64,000 bases of DNA from Reticulascus tulasneorum (Eukaryota > Ascomycota > Sordariomycetes > Glomerellales > Reticulascaceae), in contig LSAX01000006.1 in assembly GCA_001557505.1 (NCBI GenBank), positions 1,798,001 to 1,862,000 of the forward strand, written 5' to 3'. This document shows positions 52,213 through 64,000 of this stretch, one piece after another (position 1 is the stretch's first letter; each line of letters opens with the position of its first letter). Under the pieces are notes generated by a model. That model saw nothing but the letters and a program-made list of their open reading frames with translations, made no database searches and was not told the DNA's origin. The translations under genes were made by a program, and so were the position numbers.

Positions 52213-54571
52213 CTAGTGGGCCTTCACTACTCCCGCGGCATCGGCTTGTGCTGCAATCCTCTTCTTGTACTGTTGTACATCTCCGGGGAACTTCTCCACG
52301 GTTCCACCATCACAAACCCAGAGCGACTTGCAGACGGTCTGTAACATCGTCACATCGTGGGATACCATGAGAACGCCACCCTGGAACTCATTTAGAGCCT
52401 CCGCAAGAGCGTCCATTGCCTCAATATCGAGATGATTGGAAGGTTCGTCGAGAACCAGAATTTGCGGGTTCGTCAATGCCAAGCAGGCAAAGGCCACGCG
52501 AGACTTTTGTCCACCGGATAGAAACTCCATCTTCTGTAGACCAGTAGTACCTGTTATGCCGAAAGCTCCAAGTTGCCGCCTGTATTCTTCATCCGTTCTA
52601 CCAGGATAGTTTTTGGCCATGAAGCCGACAGCGCTGGCGTTGAGGTCCAATGCGTCAACGTGGTGTTGGGCGAAGAAGCCAACACGTAGACGAGGGTTCT
52701 GTGAGATCAAGCCAGTCGTCGGGGTCAACTTGCCGATCAAAAGCTTGAGCACCGTGGTTTTACCCGCGCCGTTGGGTCCGACAATCCCTATTCGGGAATC
52801 AAGCTGCACATCAAGGTCGACGTTTCTCAGGAGAATATTATCTTCGGTATAGCCGAACGACACCCCAGACATTTGGATGATGGGTGGCGAAAGCTTCTCG
52901 ACGTCAGGGAACTTGAAGTGGACACTGTATTCGGTTTCGGGTGCTTCAAGGACTGGCATCTTCTCCAGTTTCTTAATTCGCGACTGAGCCTCGGAGGACT
53001 TGGCGGCATTGTACCGAAACTTATCGATGAATGCCTGGAGATGGGCTCGCTGCGCCATCTGATTCTCGTATTCTCTCTTCGCTGTCTTCTTCCTTTCTTC
53101 CCTGGTTGCGTAGAATGAATCGAAATTTGCGCTCCTGTAGTAGTCTAGTCTTTCGGAGTGTTGATGGATGATGTCTGTCGCTATTTCATTGAGGAACGCT
53201 CGGTCGTGACTGACTACAAGAACGGTGCTGGGATATCCTTGGAGGTAGTTGGAGAGGAAAGTGATGGAGGGAACGTCCAACATGTTGGAAGGTTCGTCGA
53301 GCAACAGTAAATCCGGCTCACAGAACAGGGCTCTGGCCAACGCCAAACGCATTCTCCAACCACCGGAGAAGGTCTTGGTCGCAAACTGTTGCCGTTCCGT
53401 CGAGAAACCGAGGCCAGCCAATATACTTGCAGCTCGGGATTCGGCTTTGTCGGATTCCATCTCTGCCAGCTTGGCTTGGACATCTCCAAGCGTTTGATCC
53501 AAAACCTCTCTCTCTTTGTCGATCTTCGCAGCATCGGCGGATGTATCCGCCAAAGAGACCCGTTGACTTTCCAGGTCGCCGAGCTTTCTGGTGATTTCCT
53601 ATCTACTGTCAGAACGTACGCTGAAAGGTGAAAGCGAAGAAGACTTCGTACAGTTTGTTCTTTGAGCAAAACTTTACGCCAAACATCGGCATCAAGAACT
53701 GCTTGCAAGGCTGGAGTGTCATCGCCAGTGATCTGTAGGTTTGGTTAGCATGGCGCAAGATGCCGGAGGAAACAAATCGCCTTACCTCCTGTTCCACATG
53801 AAGAATTGAAATGTGAGGAGGGATCGGAAGGTCACGTCTTGCCAAGGCTCGGAGAAGCGTAGATTTACCAACACCGTTGTGTCCAACCAAACCATATCGG
53901 TGGCCGAAGGCCAGAGTGAAGTTGGTGTCGGTGAGAATTCGGGTTCCACTGATGGATACGTCGACATTGTCAATTTTGATGTCCTTGGATTTCCCTTGTC
54001 CCCCACCGCCTAGTTGAAGTGGGTTGACAGCCATGTAGAACTCTTCATAGGACTCGGTTGACTCGGGCTGATTCAGCAATCTCGAAGCCTCATACTCGAC
54101 AGTCTTGAACGTCTTCTTCTGCTGTTTCGCAGCAATCTTTCTCTCTGCCTTCTCCAGCTTCTTCCTGTCTACTTTGGATTCGACCTTCCTTGCATTTGCA
54201 GATTCCAGGTCTACCCCGACAGTAGACACTGCAAGAGTTGAGGACATGTTTCTTTGAGAACCGACTTGAATAGTCTGATCTAGTCTCCTGACAAGAGACG
54301 GGCCTTTTCGTTCTCCGCCATTGGCGGCGCTGTACTTATCTACCCATTTCTCAACAAGCTGCCGGATCTTTTGTTGGAGGGCAGGATCAGAGTTTCCCGA
54401 GGCTGAGAGCAGAAGGTCAGTGACGATAGCCGCCGCCTCGGTGAGAGGGGATGAGTCCGTCGGATCATCCTCGTCCGACCATGTGGTCGAAGCATGGGTC
54501 AAATATCCAACCGAGTACTCCGATATCACCGGGTCGATATTTGGAAGGACGGTTCTCAGCTCAGACTCCAT
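52213..54571 (-). CDS. GCN20: ABC-F ATPase Gcn20, translation regulator
   Basis: Three exons: 54571-53786, 53732-53652 and 53598-52213, giving 750 residues, against about 752 for yeast Gcn20. Gcn20 partners with Gcn1 on ribosomes to activate the eIF2alpha kinase Gcn2 under amino-acid starvation. The N-terminal 200 residues are the Gcn1-binding region with a charged helix (KVESKVDRKKLEKAERKIAA). The first ABC domain has Walker A GHNGVGKST, signature FSGGWRMRLALARAL and Walker B DLLLLDEPSNMLD. An ABC-F linker rich in Arg and Lys follows (TREERKKTAKREYENQMAQR). The second ABC domain has GPNGAGKTT, LSGGQKSRVAFA and QILVLDEPSNHLD. There are no transmembrane segments. The two 53-bp introns are phase 0. 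The 81-nt middle exon encodes ITGDDTPALQAVLDADVWRK and following residues. Confidence 0.97.
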
Positions 54572-57500
54572 GATGCGAGGTTTTCAAGAACGCAAAGTTC
54601 GCAGTTCTTCTACCTGGAAGAACTAGCAGTCGATAATTCACGGAGCCGGTTAATCAACAGTATCAAACTATGACGCAGCAGTTCGGATATTTGCAGGCTC
54701 TCTGACAATTCTACCCACCAAGGCGTATTTCTGCGTTGTGGCGGCTCCCATTACCATATTGGGACGCCTGACGTCGGAAGGTTGATCATGTGAAAAGTCA
54801 CATGATTATGTGCTTATATAAGGTGCCATTTCCAAATGACACCTTAGCCCTGCTGGAGAAGCAATCCATGTCTAACGACAAAAACCTTTGCCTTCTGGAA
54901 TCTCCAGCGATTTTAGGGTTGTAGTTCCACGCAGATTAATCATTCGACTATCGCCACCTTCATTTCCGCGACGTTTTCGACACAGATAACCATCTACGTA
55001 GCACGCCATGAAATTGATTAGTCTGGAGAGAGGCAGCAAATCCCTGGCAGGATAGGTGACCGCACGGCAACGGCAAGCCAAGAATGTGCAGACCCATATT
55101 AACAGGATCTCTCCAGGATGCGTGACTTGGCCTTTTTGCAAGTTTCGTAATAAGAAGGACCAACTCTATTCTCAATAGTGCGACCCAAACCGGTTAATAC
55201 TTCATCTCTTCCACGCTGGAGAGGCGAGCTGGAGCTGGGGATGGAATCCAATAGCCTCACGAGCCTGGACGCCTGATGTTGCACGACGCAAACGAGCGAA
55301 TAGGAAAGTGCGGAGAAAACAGGCACTTAAAAATACTTGCAGATCCATGGATGACGCGACAGTTTGGAGATTGGCGAACGCGTCAATTTCGCGCGTCAAA
55401 CGTATCGTGTTCCCGCCCGACCACGCGACTTGCAGGGTACATGTCTACCTTCTGGCCAATCGCCGATGCGAGCCAATCTGTCGTTACCCAAAAAATTGGC
55501 CATGACATGATGTGAAATGGCCATTTAGCACCACTTTCTGTCATGCACTGGAGATCTGCCTGGGGATCCTAGGATTAAACAGACCTACACTACTTCGTAC
55601 GAGTAAATGTCCCATCGTTTTCAAGGTGCAGATTAGGTGCACGCTCACACTGGCCCGACACCCATTGTGGCTGGCCAAATACGACATGCATGGTCCCAGC
55701 GTCCCCATTCAGGTCTATTTCTTCCTTTTTGCGTTTTGAAGTCCTCTGGCAGGCCCAGCCGTGTCAGCTGCTGAGCGATTCCTATGCATTTTATGAAACG
55801 AAGGTAAAGGTCTTGCAATCGAATCCCGCTGGACGAGGCAGCAACTGCATGCTCATCACAAGCAGCCCCCAACTCCCAAGCAGAAATTGACTAAGGCACA
55901 ACCTTTTCCCTGCGCTGTTGGCTTTTCCGGCTCACTAACCGGTTCAGATGTGCTAGGGCTTCAAGCAATACCACACTGTCCTCTCAGCTTCATTGTTTGG
56001 TGCTGGCTACTCTAGCTTGTCTTCTTAGCTGGAGGAGGAGTTTCCAAGCCCCATCATCATCGCTGGAGACCATTGATATTCATCTCGTGCCGGCCATTGG
56101 AAATCGTCTCATTTCTGGTGCTCCATCTACCTCAGGTCTTCATGGTATGATTGCGACTGTTGCATCGAGGCGCGTATAGACCAGCAACTATAGCTCCACA
56201 CTGAGGGATCCCGGATGAAAATGGGTTGATACCGGGGAGGCACAAGCCTGCTGCCATGGTCAGACGCTCCAACGTTTGCCCTTTCAAACCATACCTGTAT
56301 GAACTGGGAAGGTATTACTTATAGGGCATTGTTCTCCATCCGGCCTGGGCTGCAAATTGCCACAGACAGGAGAAAGCTCCATGTAGAAACATTCCCGTCT
56401 GACAGGTGACCAAGCAGTAAGTTTCTGACCATGTCGCAACGTGAAGAGGATCGATACGGAAAGTTGGTTTTTCGTCATCATTTCATAAGTAAATCTAGCC
56501 AATGTCTGGGCAGAGATCAACAGTGGAGCATGATCCTTCCCCCGAGGACAGCACCGAGCGGTTGGAGGCTAAAGTCCTCGTGAGCCTTCCCAACCGCTTT
56601 GCAGGTTCCTCTCTGTCCCAAAGCTTGACGCCAAGTCATTTGGTTCCTACGGACCATCTATTCATACAGGATTGTACAGAAGTCTTTTTCGTCAGTTTGC
56701 TGCAGGATCAAAGTCAAAATATCTCGGGGAAATCTCAGCATCCGGTAACCTCCGGCGACCATCAGAGTGGTCCGGCAACCCGGGGTTCCATCGTCCACTT
56801 CGAGACTGCTTCCATGGTTCAGCCCTGGAGATCAGAGCGGGGAAGTTCGACGGCAACTGGTCCACTGGAGAGTTGTTCGTGATTGCTGTTGGTTACGTGC
56901 TTGCCAAGCAGTGAAGCAGGTGTGTTAGCAAACCAAACCACTTAAACAGAAATGTGCTAGCCTCAGCAAGCCGAACTAGCTGCCAGCGTCCGGGGACTGA
57001 CGTGGAAGCTCGGCAAAATGGCTCTTTGCTTTCTTCCCACGCCGCCTCTTTCCCCACTTCGAGATCGGCTTCAGGTCTCAGGTTTCAGGCGGTTATCAAG
57101 CGTGACAAACAGCCCTGGTCCGCCAGCTGGTCGCAAGTCTATATAGATAGAATGGAAAAGTAGATCGCTCAACTCTGGTCTTAGCGGCAGCAGACTGCCC
57201 ACGAACGCTCAGGCTAGCCTTGGAGGGCTGGTCTGAGCAAGGCCACATTTCTTTTCTATTGTTCGTGTTTGGATGCTAACGAGTCACGTCATCAGACGAT
57301 AGCAGGCTGGGATCTTGGAATCTGGGAGCTAGTCTTTTGGGCGTGAAGCAACTAGCAATGATTGCCTCTTGCTGATCCGCGGAACGCAAGTAGGTCAGCA
57401 CGTCGGTAGTAAGAATACTATTACTTTGCCAATGATGGAGCACGGTCAGGTACAAAGTAGAGGTCCGTACTTAATTAATGTCAAGGGGGCTTCTCGAAGG

Positions 57501-58932
57501 AATACACATGCCGATCCTGAGACCGGAGGCGTCACTAACAACTGCCCCTCAATATCAGAAGCAACTTAAGCGACAAGCAGCATTTACTTATCAGTGAGAC
57601 GGCCAATGGGCTTGCCTATTAGATCAAAAGACAGAGTTGTCAGACCGTCAGCATCGGCTCCTGGCAGCACGGGAAGATAGACGGAAGTCCCTTGCCAGGA
57701 GTGCGAAAAAGATAGGAGGCGGAGGTCTAAGATCTGCTGTATGGTCGGGGTTCGTTTAATCCCTGGGGAGTTTAACTGATGGCAATAATGAGCCTTTTGT
57801 GCCCTGAAAAGGCCCAGTAAGTCTCTCATTGGACACAGGCTCACCGATCATTTGAAGCCTCAGGGCTGCGTAGCCCACAGGCCACGGCAAAAGGCAATCG
57901 GCTGTGTACACGTCAAACTTGAGGACAACATCCGGCCACCCTTCAATTGGTAGAAGCATTGCGGTCGCACCATGCAACTGCTCAGCTTCTTGAATGGCAA
58001 GCGAGCCTTGGCCAAGCCATTGTTTCTTGTTACTCTCTGGCCATCTCAGTGCCGGTTATCAACCATCTAGTTACGGGTTAGATAGAATTCTAGCTCGTCA
58101 CTAAAGGGCGGCCGTGTGATGAGAGGCCCAGAATAGGACCGGCCTTGGGCCACTGAGGCGCACTAGGTCGACCGCGCAACCAGTTTTCGCTTTACAGATC
58201 TCGAGGCCAGCAAGGAGTGGAAGCTAAGATACGTGATGCAACTAGTACAGAAATGAGAGGAGCTTGATTTCTCAGGCTACGTCCCGATCCAATATGGTCC
58301 GACACAGGCGACTCCAGTGCCGACTTTTTGTCTTCTCAGATTAAGTATAGGTGCCTGATTAACGGCAGGCCCTCCAACCAGAGCCACCCTATTATTGCTC
58401 AGACCCTTTCCTTTCCACGGACATGTATGTAAGCTGCCATCCGTTAATATTGAACAAAGTTGTAATAGCCAGGCCGCTGTGGGTGTTTCCGGACCATGGG
58501 GTTGGCCGGAGGTGACCACCATATGGGGAGAATGCTTTGCTGCAGAAGGAAGCCGGGCTGCATCGACTCGCTTCCTCTCTCGTGGCATGGGAGACTACTC
58601 ATCGACCACTTTTTTCTTGTGACGAAACCCCGTCAACGAAATACGAACTGTATGCTGATACCCATGGGCTGAGGCAAAGGATAGATGAGCCGGGTGGCAC
58701 ATAATAGGAGCAAGCCTGCTAGAAGAGACAAAATTGTGGTCTCGAAGAATGGAAATCGATTCGATCAATCTTTACAAGTGAGTGAGGCGTGCCTAGTTAT
58801 GTTGTGCAAGCACCCTTGTTCGGATGTCATTGTACCAAAATGCTTTGTGGCATTCCTCCATCTCCCAGCAGGAGGTAAGTTCTGGGTTACCTTAATTACC
58901 TTAGTAAGGCAAGGCACCGTCCGTATATCTAC

Positions 58933-58942
58933 TACCTAGGTA
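58933..58942. repeat. Palindromic decamer TACCTAGGTA, copy 3
   Basis: Identical to copies at 1387 and 27661, again intergenic, and extended by a further GGTA on the right (TAGGTAGGTA) and a TACCTTAATTACCTTAG stretch about 40 bp to the left. Confidence 0.5.
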
Positions 58943-59622
58943 GGTACGACATTAGTGCACAAAGTGCCTGTAATCCTCGGGAAAGTCACCCTAAGCGGCC
59001 CCCAACATGGATCCCCAGCTTGTCCAGGGCCCCCTGTAAATTTATCCCGCTTGCCTCCCAAGATGCAAGCCAGGGGCCCATTGTTGCAGGGTCGTGTCTG
59101 TGGCTCGATTTGCCTTGGCTTAGCCCAAATGATAGGTCTCAGCCGATCCACGCTAGGTCAGATCGATGGCATCAATGGCTGTTTTGAGAGGGAAAAACAA
59201 GACGGAAGAGGCAAAAGTGATGGGCTACGAGCGAGAACAGTCTGCTGGGACCGTCGAGAGCGAGCAAGTCGTGTCAAATAGAATTCTTGAAAGAACGCAT
59301 TGGTATGATTAGGAGACGACCAAAGTCCAGGCAGGTAAGCTCAAAGAGCACGGTGGAACTTGCAACCTAATTAGCAGGTAATGGACGAATAACCATCTCC
59401 CTGTCGGTTTGGAGTGCGCTACCTCAGACCGCGTCCGGTGCGGCCGACTCATCTTACCTACAGGGCTTACGTGCGCCGTAGCAGGATTAACTCGCCCTAG
59501 AAATTCTTCGCTCCAGTGGGCGTCTCCTCCCCCACAGGGCCAGAGCTCCCTAGCAGGCACAGGCCTGTTTTGACGCTCTTTTCCTCACCAGTCCTCCCCC
59601 CGAAAATCTTCCATCCCGGCTC

Positions 59623-59638
59623 CAGTCAGTCAGTCAGT
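59623..59638 (+). repeat. Tetranucleotide repeat (CAGT)4
   Basis: Four perfect CAGT copies (followed by CAG) in the pyrimidine-rich leader region upstream of the gene at 60098. Confidence 0.7.
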
Positions 59639-60097
59639 CAGGTCCCCCCTCGTATCAGAACACAAACAAATTCTCTCGAATTTCCACAGCTGCCCTCGGT
59701 TTCTTTCCACACTTCAATTTGCATTGTGTTGCCAAAGACCGCTCTCTCTACTCTAGAGCAAGGGCATTTTGGAGGCATTGGAGCTTCGCGGAGGCATCAT
59801 ACTGACCGGTGTTATTTCTTCCCTTGTTTTCCACGTCTTTTCCCTCTCGCTCGGCCCTCTCCTTCTGTGGCGTGGTGCTGCTTCACGTCACTTTTCCTCG
59901 GTCTCTCTCGCTCGCTGTCTTGCACCCACACCGCATAACACACAGAGGCACAGTTTACGCGCATTCCTCAGCTCCTCTCCGGTAAAATTGCCCATGTGTT
60001 GACGATGCTCACCCCGTCCCTCGAGAGCATCAACGACCCCTTAGCTCGCATGCTCCTCATCGTTTGCTACTCTCTCGAGTAAACCCGCTCAGCAAAC

Positions 60098-63000
60098 ATG
60101 CAGACCGTTCCAAGCGTAAGTTGCTCCTCGGCGTCGCGCCTCACCCCCTCCAAAGAGATCGTCGAAACAGTCCAGACCCTCTCATGAAACTTTCTACACA
60201 CTCCCCCTCCTCCGCTTGATGGGCGACTGCACACTGCCCAATGCTCTTAATCTCTCGAAACGCTCTCGACAATAGTCCCAGGAAACTCAATCGCTGACTT
60301 ATCACTTGATTAGCTCGTTGGGACTGGTTCTGCCGTTGCTGCAGCTGCCATCGGACTGGTCTTCGCCCAACCTGTCGACTCAATTCCCACCCGACCTCCA
60401 TCGAGCAAGAGGAAAGCAACTTCAGACAATGAGATCCATACGAACCTTCGATTGAGCAGTGCACCTGCTACTTCAAGGCCGGGAACAAGCTCTGCCTCCC
60501 AGATGCCAGCTTTTGAAGAGACTCCTGCCCAATATAATACCCTTCCCCATCAGTTCTCCTTGTCATCAACAACAACAAATACCACGCGTCACCAACGACC
60601 ACTTAGCACACAATTCACCCCGCAGAAACTGAACAGCAGAAGACAGTCATTCATACGCCAAGGAGACTTTGGTGCCCCAACCATTGCGGAGGATCAGCGG
60701 GATTCTGTTTCGTCCAACGGATCTTGGATGAGACGGCTGTCTATCCGACCTTTGTCACAACACGGAAGTATTCGGTCTAGTATTGGGCCTGATTCACCAT
60801 CCATCACTTTCTCACACGGCTCGTCTGCCCCTATATTGTCTCCCTCAGGTTCCACCCCTCCCCCGTTACCTCCGAACAAGCTGGTCAAGCGTGCTCCGTC
60901 AGCCCATCAGAATGGAACTGTGATGCGACGGCGTTCTAAATCGCACTTGCCAACTCTTCGACGACCTGCAACTAGCCACCAACGTTCTGCCACACTGCAG
61001 CAGTTCCAACAAACCGTCGATCTCACTGCACCAGTTCCTGGGCCCAAGTACTCCCTGGATCAACACACCCGGCCAAGGGATGCTTTGGCACAGCCCGAGA
61101 TCGAGCCGCCTAGCCAAGCGAAAGATACAACCAGGTGGACTTCATTTTTCTATTCCCGAACAACGATTGCCAATGTCCGGGGAGCGTCCGATCGATTACT
61201 GGATCGAAGTCCCAACAGTCGATCGTCTCCGGCAACAAAACGAGTCTGCATCCCAGTCGAAGACAGCAGGGACGTCTACTTGATAAGGGGCGGATTGATT
61301 GATAGTGGTGCTTTTTATACTGAAAATTCTATCAAGGAAGGAAGTCCGGTTGTGCCTAGTCGGGACACAATCAACACAGAAAATATAACCCCAACTCCAG
61401 AGGATACACCCACGAAACGGGCAAGGCGTTCGATATCCATGCATTTTTCATCACCAACTAATTGGATCTCGAAAACTGGTAGCATTCGACGGCCAAAGCG
61501 CGGAGCGGAACCAAAAGGTGGGAATAAGCGGCACGTATCTGCACCTGTAACAACGTCGCAGGGCGCCATTCAAGACGACCTCACTAGTCCTGCAGAAGGG
61601 GACTACACCTTGCAAAACCGGCGGCAATCCACCGACTTCGATCCTACATCAATTCAGCCACGGGCACGTAAACGCAATTCCTCTTCTCCGCTCCCTCCGA
61701 TCTCTCGTCTCTCGAGTTTTCACATGGACCTTCCGAGAACTGGGGGGTCTACCACCGCAACCCAACAGATTCGGCCCAACCAGCCATCTGGCAGTTCACA
61801 AGGATCTGCGGCTGAAGGTGCATACAGAATTCCCCAAAACGAGCGCAGCTCGACCATGAATAGTTCCGATTTGGAAGTGAGAGATTTCAATTCTGGAGAT
61901 GATGATGACACAGACTTCAAGAGTGATACAATGTTCGACTCCATTCGAACTGTAGCATCGGGCCGTAATCGCACAGTCGAAACTCCACTGGAATCAATGT
62001 TCGACGAATCGCCTCCGAGCACTGCTGGCAATAACAGCAAGACAAAGCGGCTTTCTATCCAGGAGATTCTCGGTCGGTCATGGGACGGAGACAATAGAAT
62101 TATGGAGGAGGATGAAAGCATATCGACGCCCGTGCGAGACACTCACGATCCCGACGCTCGAGCGAACACGGATAGAAACGCATCAAGGTTCAGCTTCGAT
62201 CAGTCACTACATGAGTTGTCTCTGGCAAACAAGGAGTTCGGTCGATTGTCAATGGACGAGGACTTTGAGGAGGATTGGGCTCGAGATGATGACATGCATC
62301 TGAGCAATCACCTCTCGCCGCCGTCAAGCTCACTGAACTCGCGAAACGTCAGCCCCAATCTACGGATGGCACTCGCTAGTATCAGCGGTAATGGTAGCCC
62401 AGAGGCTTCACACAGCGACACGAACAGTGAGAGACCTCGCAGCAATTTATTCGATTGGAGCGAGCCATCAGTTCATGATAAGAACGAGCTGGAGGGTCAC
62501 TCACCTCGGCCTCGAACGGTGCATGGGAAGCAAGAATTGGATGTCAGAGGTGGCCGCTCGGCGAGTCGAAAAGGACCAAGTGTGGCGCACGTGCGTAGTC
62601 AGAGTGTACCAGTGGTGCATGACCCGACGGATAACACGAAATCGGCTACTCCCAAATATGGAACTTGGGGCCTGGGGACGAAGACGGTGAAGGAAGACTG
62701 GGACGATGACTTCGAATTTGGCGGTAGCGAGATCGAGGGCAAGGATGCTGAGAAGGACTTTGCGATGCTTGTCCCAGCTTCCATTCAAGCCTCCCAGCCA
62801 AGTGTCAAGGCTCATTCCGGCCAGATTCGAGAATTTTCTCTCCTCGTCAACGATCTGAAACGTCTCTGCCGGCATGGACGAGATATGGATATGTTGACCG
62901 GTCCTCAAGCAGGGCTTTGGAAAGAGGCCGAAGGCATAATTGCGCTCGCTTCTCCCGATGAAGATTCAATGGAGGGAATGGACGTGGAATCTTCATCGGT

Positions 63001-63649
63001 AAACTTTGAAACGTCGAGTATGAGCGAGCGATTCGTTGATGATGGGTTCGACGCTGCATCCCTTGATAAACCGGAAGACCCCTTCGAAATGCATGATCAT
63101 GGCCTATCCAAGACTACAGTCATTAGAGAGCGGCCCTCTGGACGAAGACGGTCCGTCTTCTCTCCTGATGATGATATCTTCGGCGGAAGCTGGCCGGCAG
63201 CAGACGAGAATGTCGCCCCGGAACGGCCAAGGACGCCTGAGAATAACATCAATCTCGGTGGTCACGATGTGACGGTGGTCGTCAGATCAGTGCTTGAAGC
63301 TATGCAGCAAAGATCTGCTTCTGATTCACTGCATGGCTCCGGAAGCCGGGATGACAAGCTGCATTTCGGCACCAACAGCCTTAAGGCTCTCGTCAAGCGG
63401 GCGGGCGATTTGCGAGACGCTCTGTCTGATTTGGTCCGCAGAGCAGACCAAATCACACAAAGTCCGGCCAGGACTCCTAGACACGGCGCCAGTCCTGAGT
63501 TTACACGCGTATTTACCGATCCTTCATCTAGCCCGCCGAAACGGCTTCCCCATAGTCGCAGCAATAATTCTGGACTTGGTCGCACGTCCATGGATGCCTC
63601 CCCTTCAAGCGGCATCGGCCAGCGCATGCAGATGATGACTGTGAGCTGA
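60098..63649 (+). CDS. Large Ser-rich protein with acidic WDDDF segment and C-terminal helical region, function unknown (weak Byr4/Bfa1 resemblance)
   Basis: The model has an 18-nt first exon (60098-60115, MQTVPS) and a second exon 60314-63649, giving 1117 residues. The 198-bp intron joins to LVGTGSAVAAAAIGLVFAQP in frame; the frame is closed by a TAG just upstream of the acceptor, so an upstream exon or a later start is needed. The first exon is the least certain part. Residues about 40-780 are Ser/Pro/Arg-rich and probably disordered. An acidic motif DWDDDFEFGGSEIEGKDAEK lies near 802, followed by a helical stretch (IREFSLLVNDLKRLCRHGRD). A second helical segment near 985-1060 contains VTVVVRSVLEAMQQRS and LKALVKRAGDLRDALSDLVR. 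The WDDDFE-type motif and late helices faintly recall Byr4/Bfa1, the GAP subunit of the septation network. I did not recognise it firmly. Confidence 0.75.
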
Positions 63650-64000
63650 GATGAGTTGCTAGACGTCTAACCATGACGCCTAGCATTCAAGAAACAAAAA
63701 CAAAGAGTGTTGTTAACATTCTCGACAAAGGAACCGTTGGCTCTAGAGAAAGAGCGCTTGTATATGTATAAATACTGTCAGATTTCCTTGCCTGCATAGC
63801 GATGGTTGGGGGTCTTTGGTTGATTTGTTTTCCCTATGCGCATAAACATAGCCCGGCCGCCTGTATCGACCACAACAAACACGGAGCCGGACAGAGACGG
63901 CCAGGTTTGATGGACATCTCTGTCGTCCGGGTCTCTGCTGGTCCAGCCGCCTGGTACTCTGGATAACGATGTCGAAACACAGGTTTTGAACAAGAATGGC
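63650..64000. other. 3' flank of the last gene
   Basis: The last 351 bp hold the 3' end of the preceding gene. A 71-codon open frame on the minus strand (63778-63993) has no recognisable motif and could be noise or part of a gene entering from the right. Confidence 0.4.

Larger units (their letters stand above)
54572..60097. other. Gene-poor region (5.5 kb)
   Basis: No protein or RNA gene could be supported. The longest open frames (126-140 codons, for example 56502-56882 and 59516-59938, plus) lack motifs. The left 250 bp is the GCN20 promoter. The last 600 bp, C/T-rich with a (CAGT)4 repeat at 59623-59638, looks like the promoter and leader of the gene at 60098. A TACCTAGGTA palindrome sits at 58933-58942. 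I saw no long repeats or inverted termini by eye. Confidence 0.5.

Noticed and set aside
56502..56882. 126-codon Ser-rich open frame in the 54.6-60.1 kb block
   Set aside because: Composition and lack of motif are as expected by chance; no splice partners were found.
63778..63993. 71-codon minus-strand open frame at the right edge
   Set aside because: No recognisable motif. It might belong to a gene entering from the right, but nothing in the window supports it.

Overview
The window is nuclear DNA of a filamentous ascomycete (Pezizomycotina). The evidence is gene structure and content. Almost every gene is split by short introns, most of 46-84 bases, with GT(A/G)NGN donors, CTAAC/CTGAC-like branch sites and YAG acceptors. 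The products include a seven-exon beta-tubulin, a Neurospora-type carboxy-muconate cyclase, a Rap1 protein with BRCT, Myb and C-terminal domains, and a LysM effector. I cannot name the genus; the cyclase looks closest to Sordariomycete proteins I remember. I saw no prokaryotic, viral, plasmid, CRISPR or intact transposon features.

Layout. 1-3.3 kb: a divergent pair, the 5' end of a probable intradiol ring-cleavage dioxygenase (minus) and 3-carboxy-cis,cis-muconate cyclase (plus), consistent with an aromatic-catabolism (beta-ketoadipate) locus. 3.5-20.5 kb: dense housekeeping genes, namely a Mam3/CNNM membrane protein with a probable frameshift near its end, the splicing factor Saf4/CCDC130, the ubiquitin-conjugating enzyme Ubc8, ketopantoate hydroxymethyltransferase, Atg12, Dbf4, Icp55 and an SREBP-type bHLH factor without membrane segments. 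20.5-27.2 kb: an accessory stretch with a secreted LysM protein, a small Cys-rich 'CGH' ORF and a cytochrome P450 among long gene-free spacers. 27.8-37.8 kb: the nuclear-fusion protein Kar5, a nitrilase-family hydrolase, Rap1, the palmitoyltransferase Swf1 and the Hsp90 co-chaperone Aha1. 37.8-42.1 kb: gene-poor. 42.1-54.6 kb: a large uncharacterised Pro/Ser-rich protein, Fmc1, Met22/Hal2, mitochondrial ribosomal protein L6, beta-tubulin and Gcn20. 54.6-60.1 kb: gene-poor. 60.1-63.6 kb: a second large, Ser-rich uncharacterised protein.

The genes do not form one pathway, apart from the first pair. The most striking result is the UBC8 homologue. Its conserved reading frame can only be rebuilt with internal exons of 8, 3 and 1 nucleotides, each flanked by good splice signals; the 1-nt exon supplies the middle base of a Met codon. 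Exon models were derived by hand from splice signals, frame and family conservation. Coordinates are coding spans from start codon to stop codon, with introns given in the evidence.
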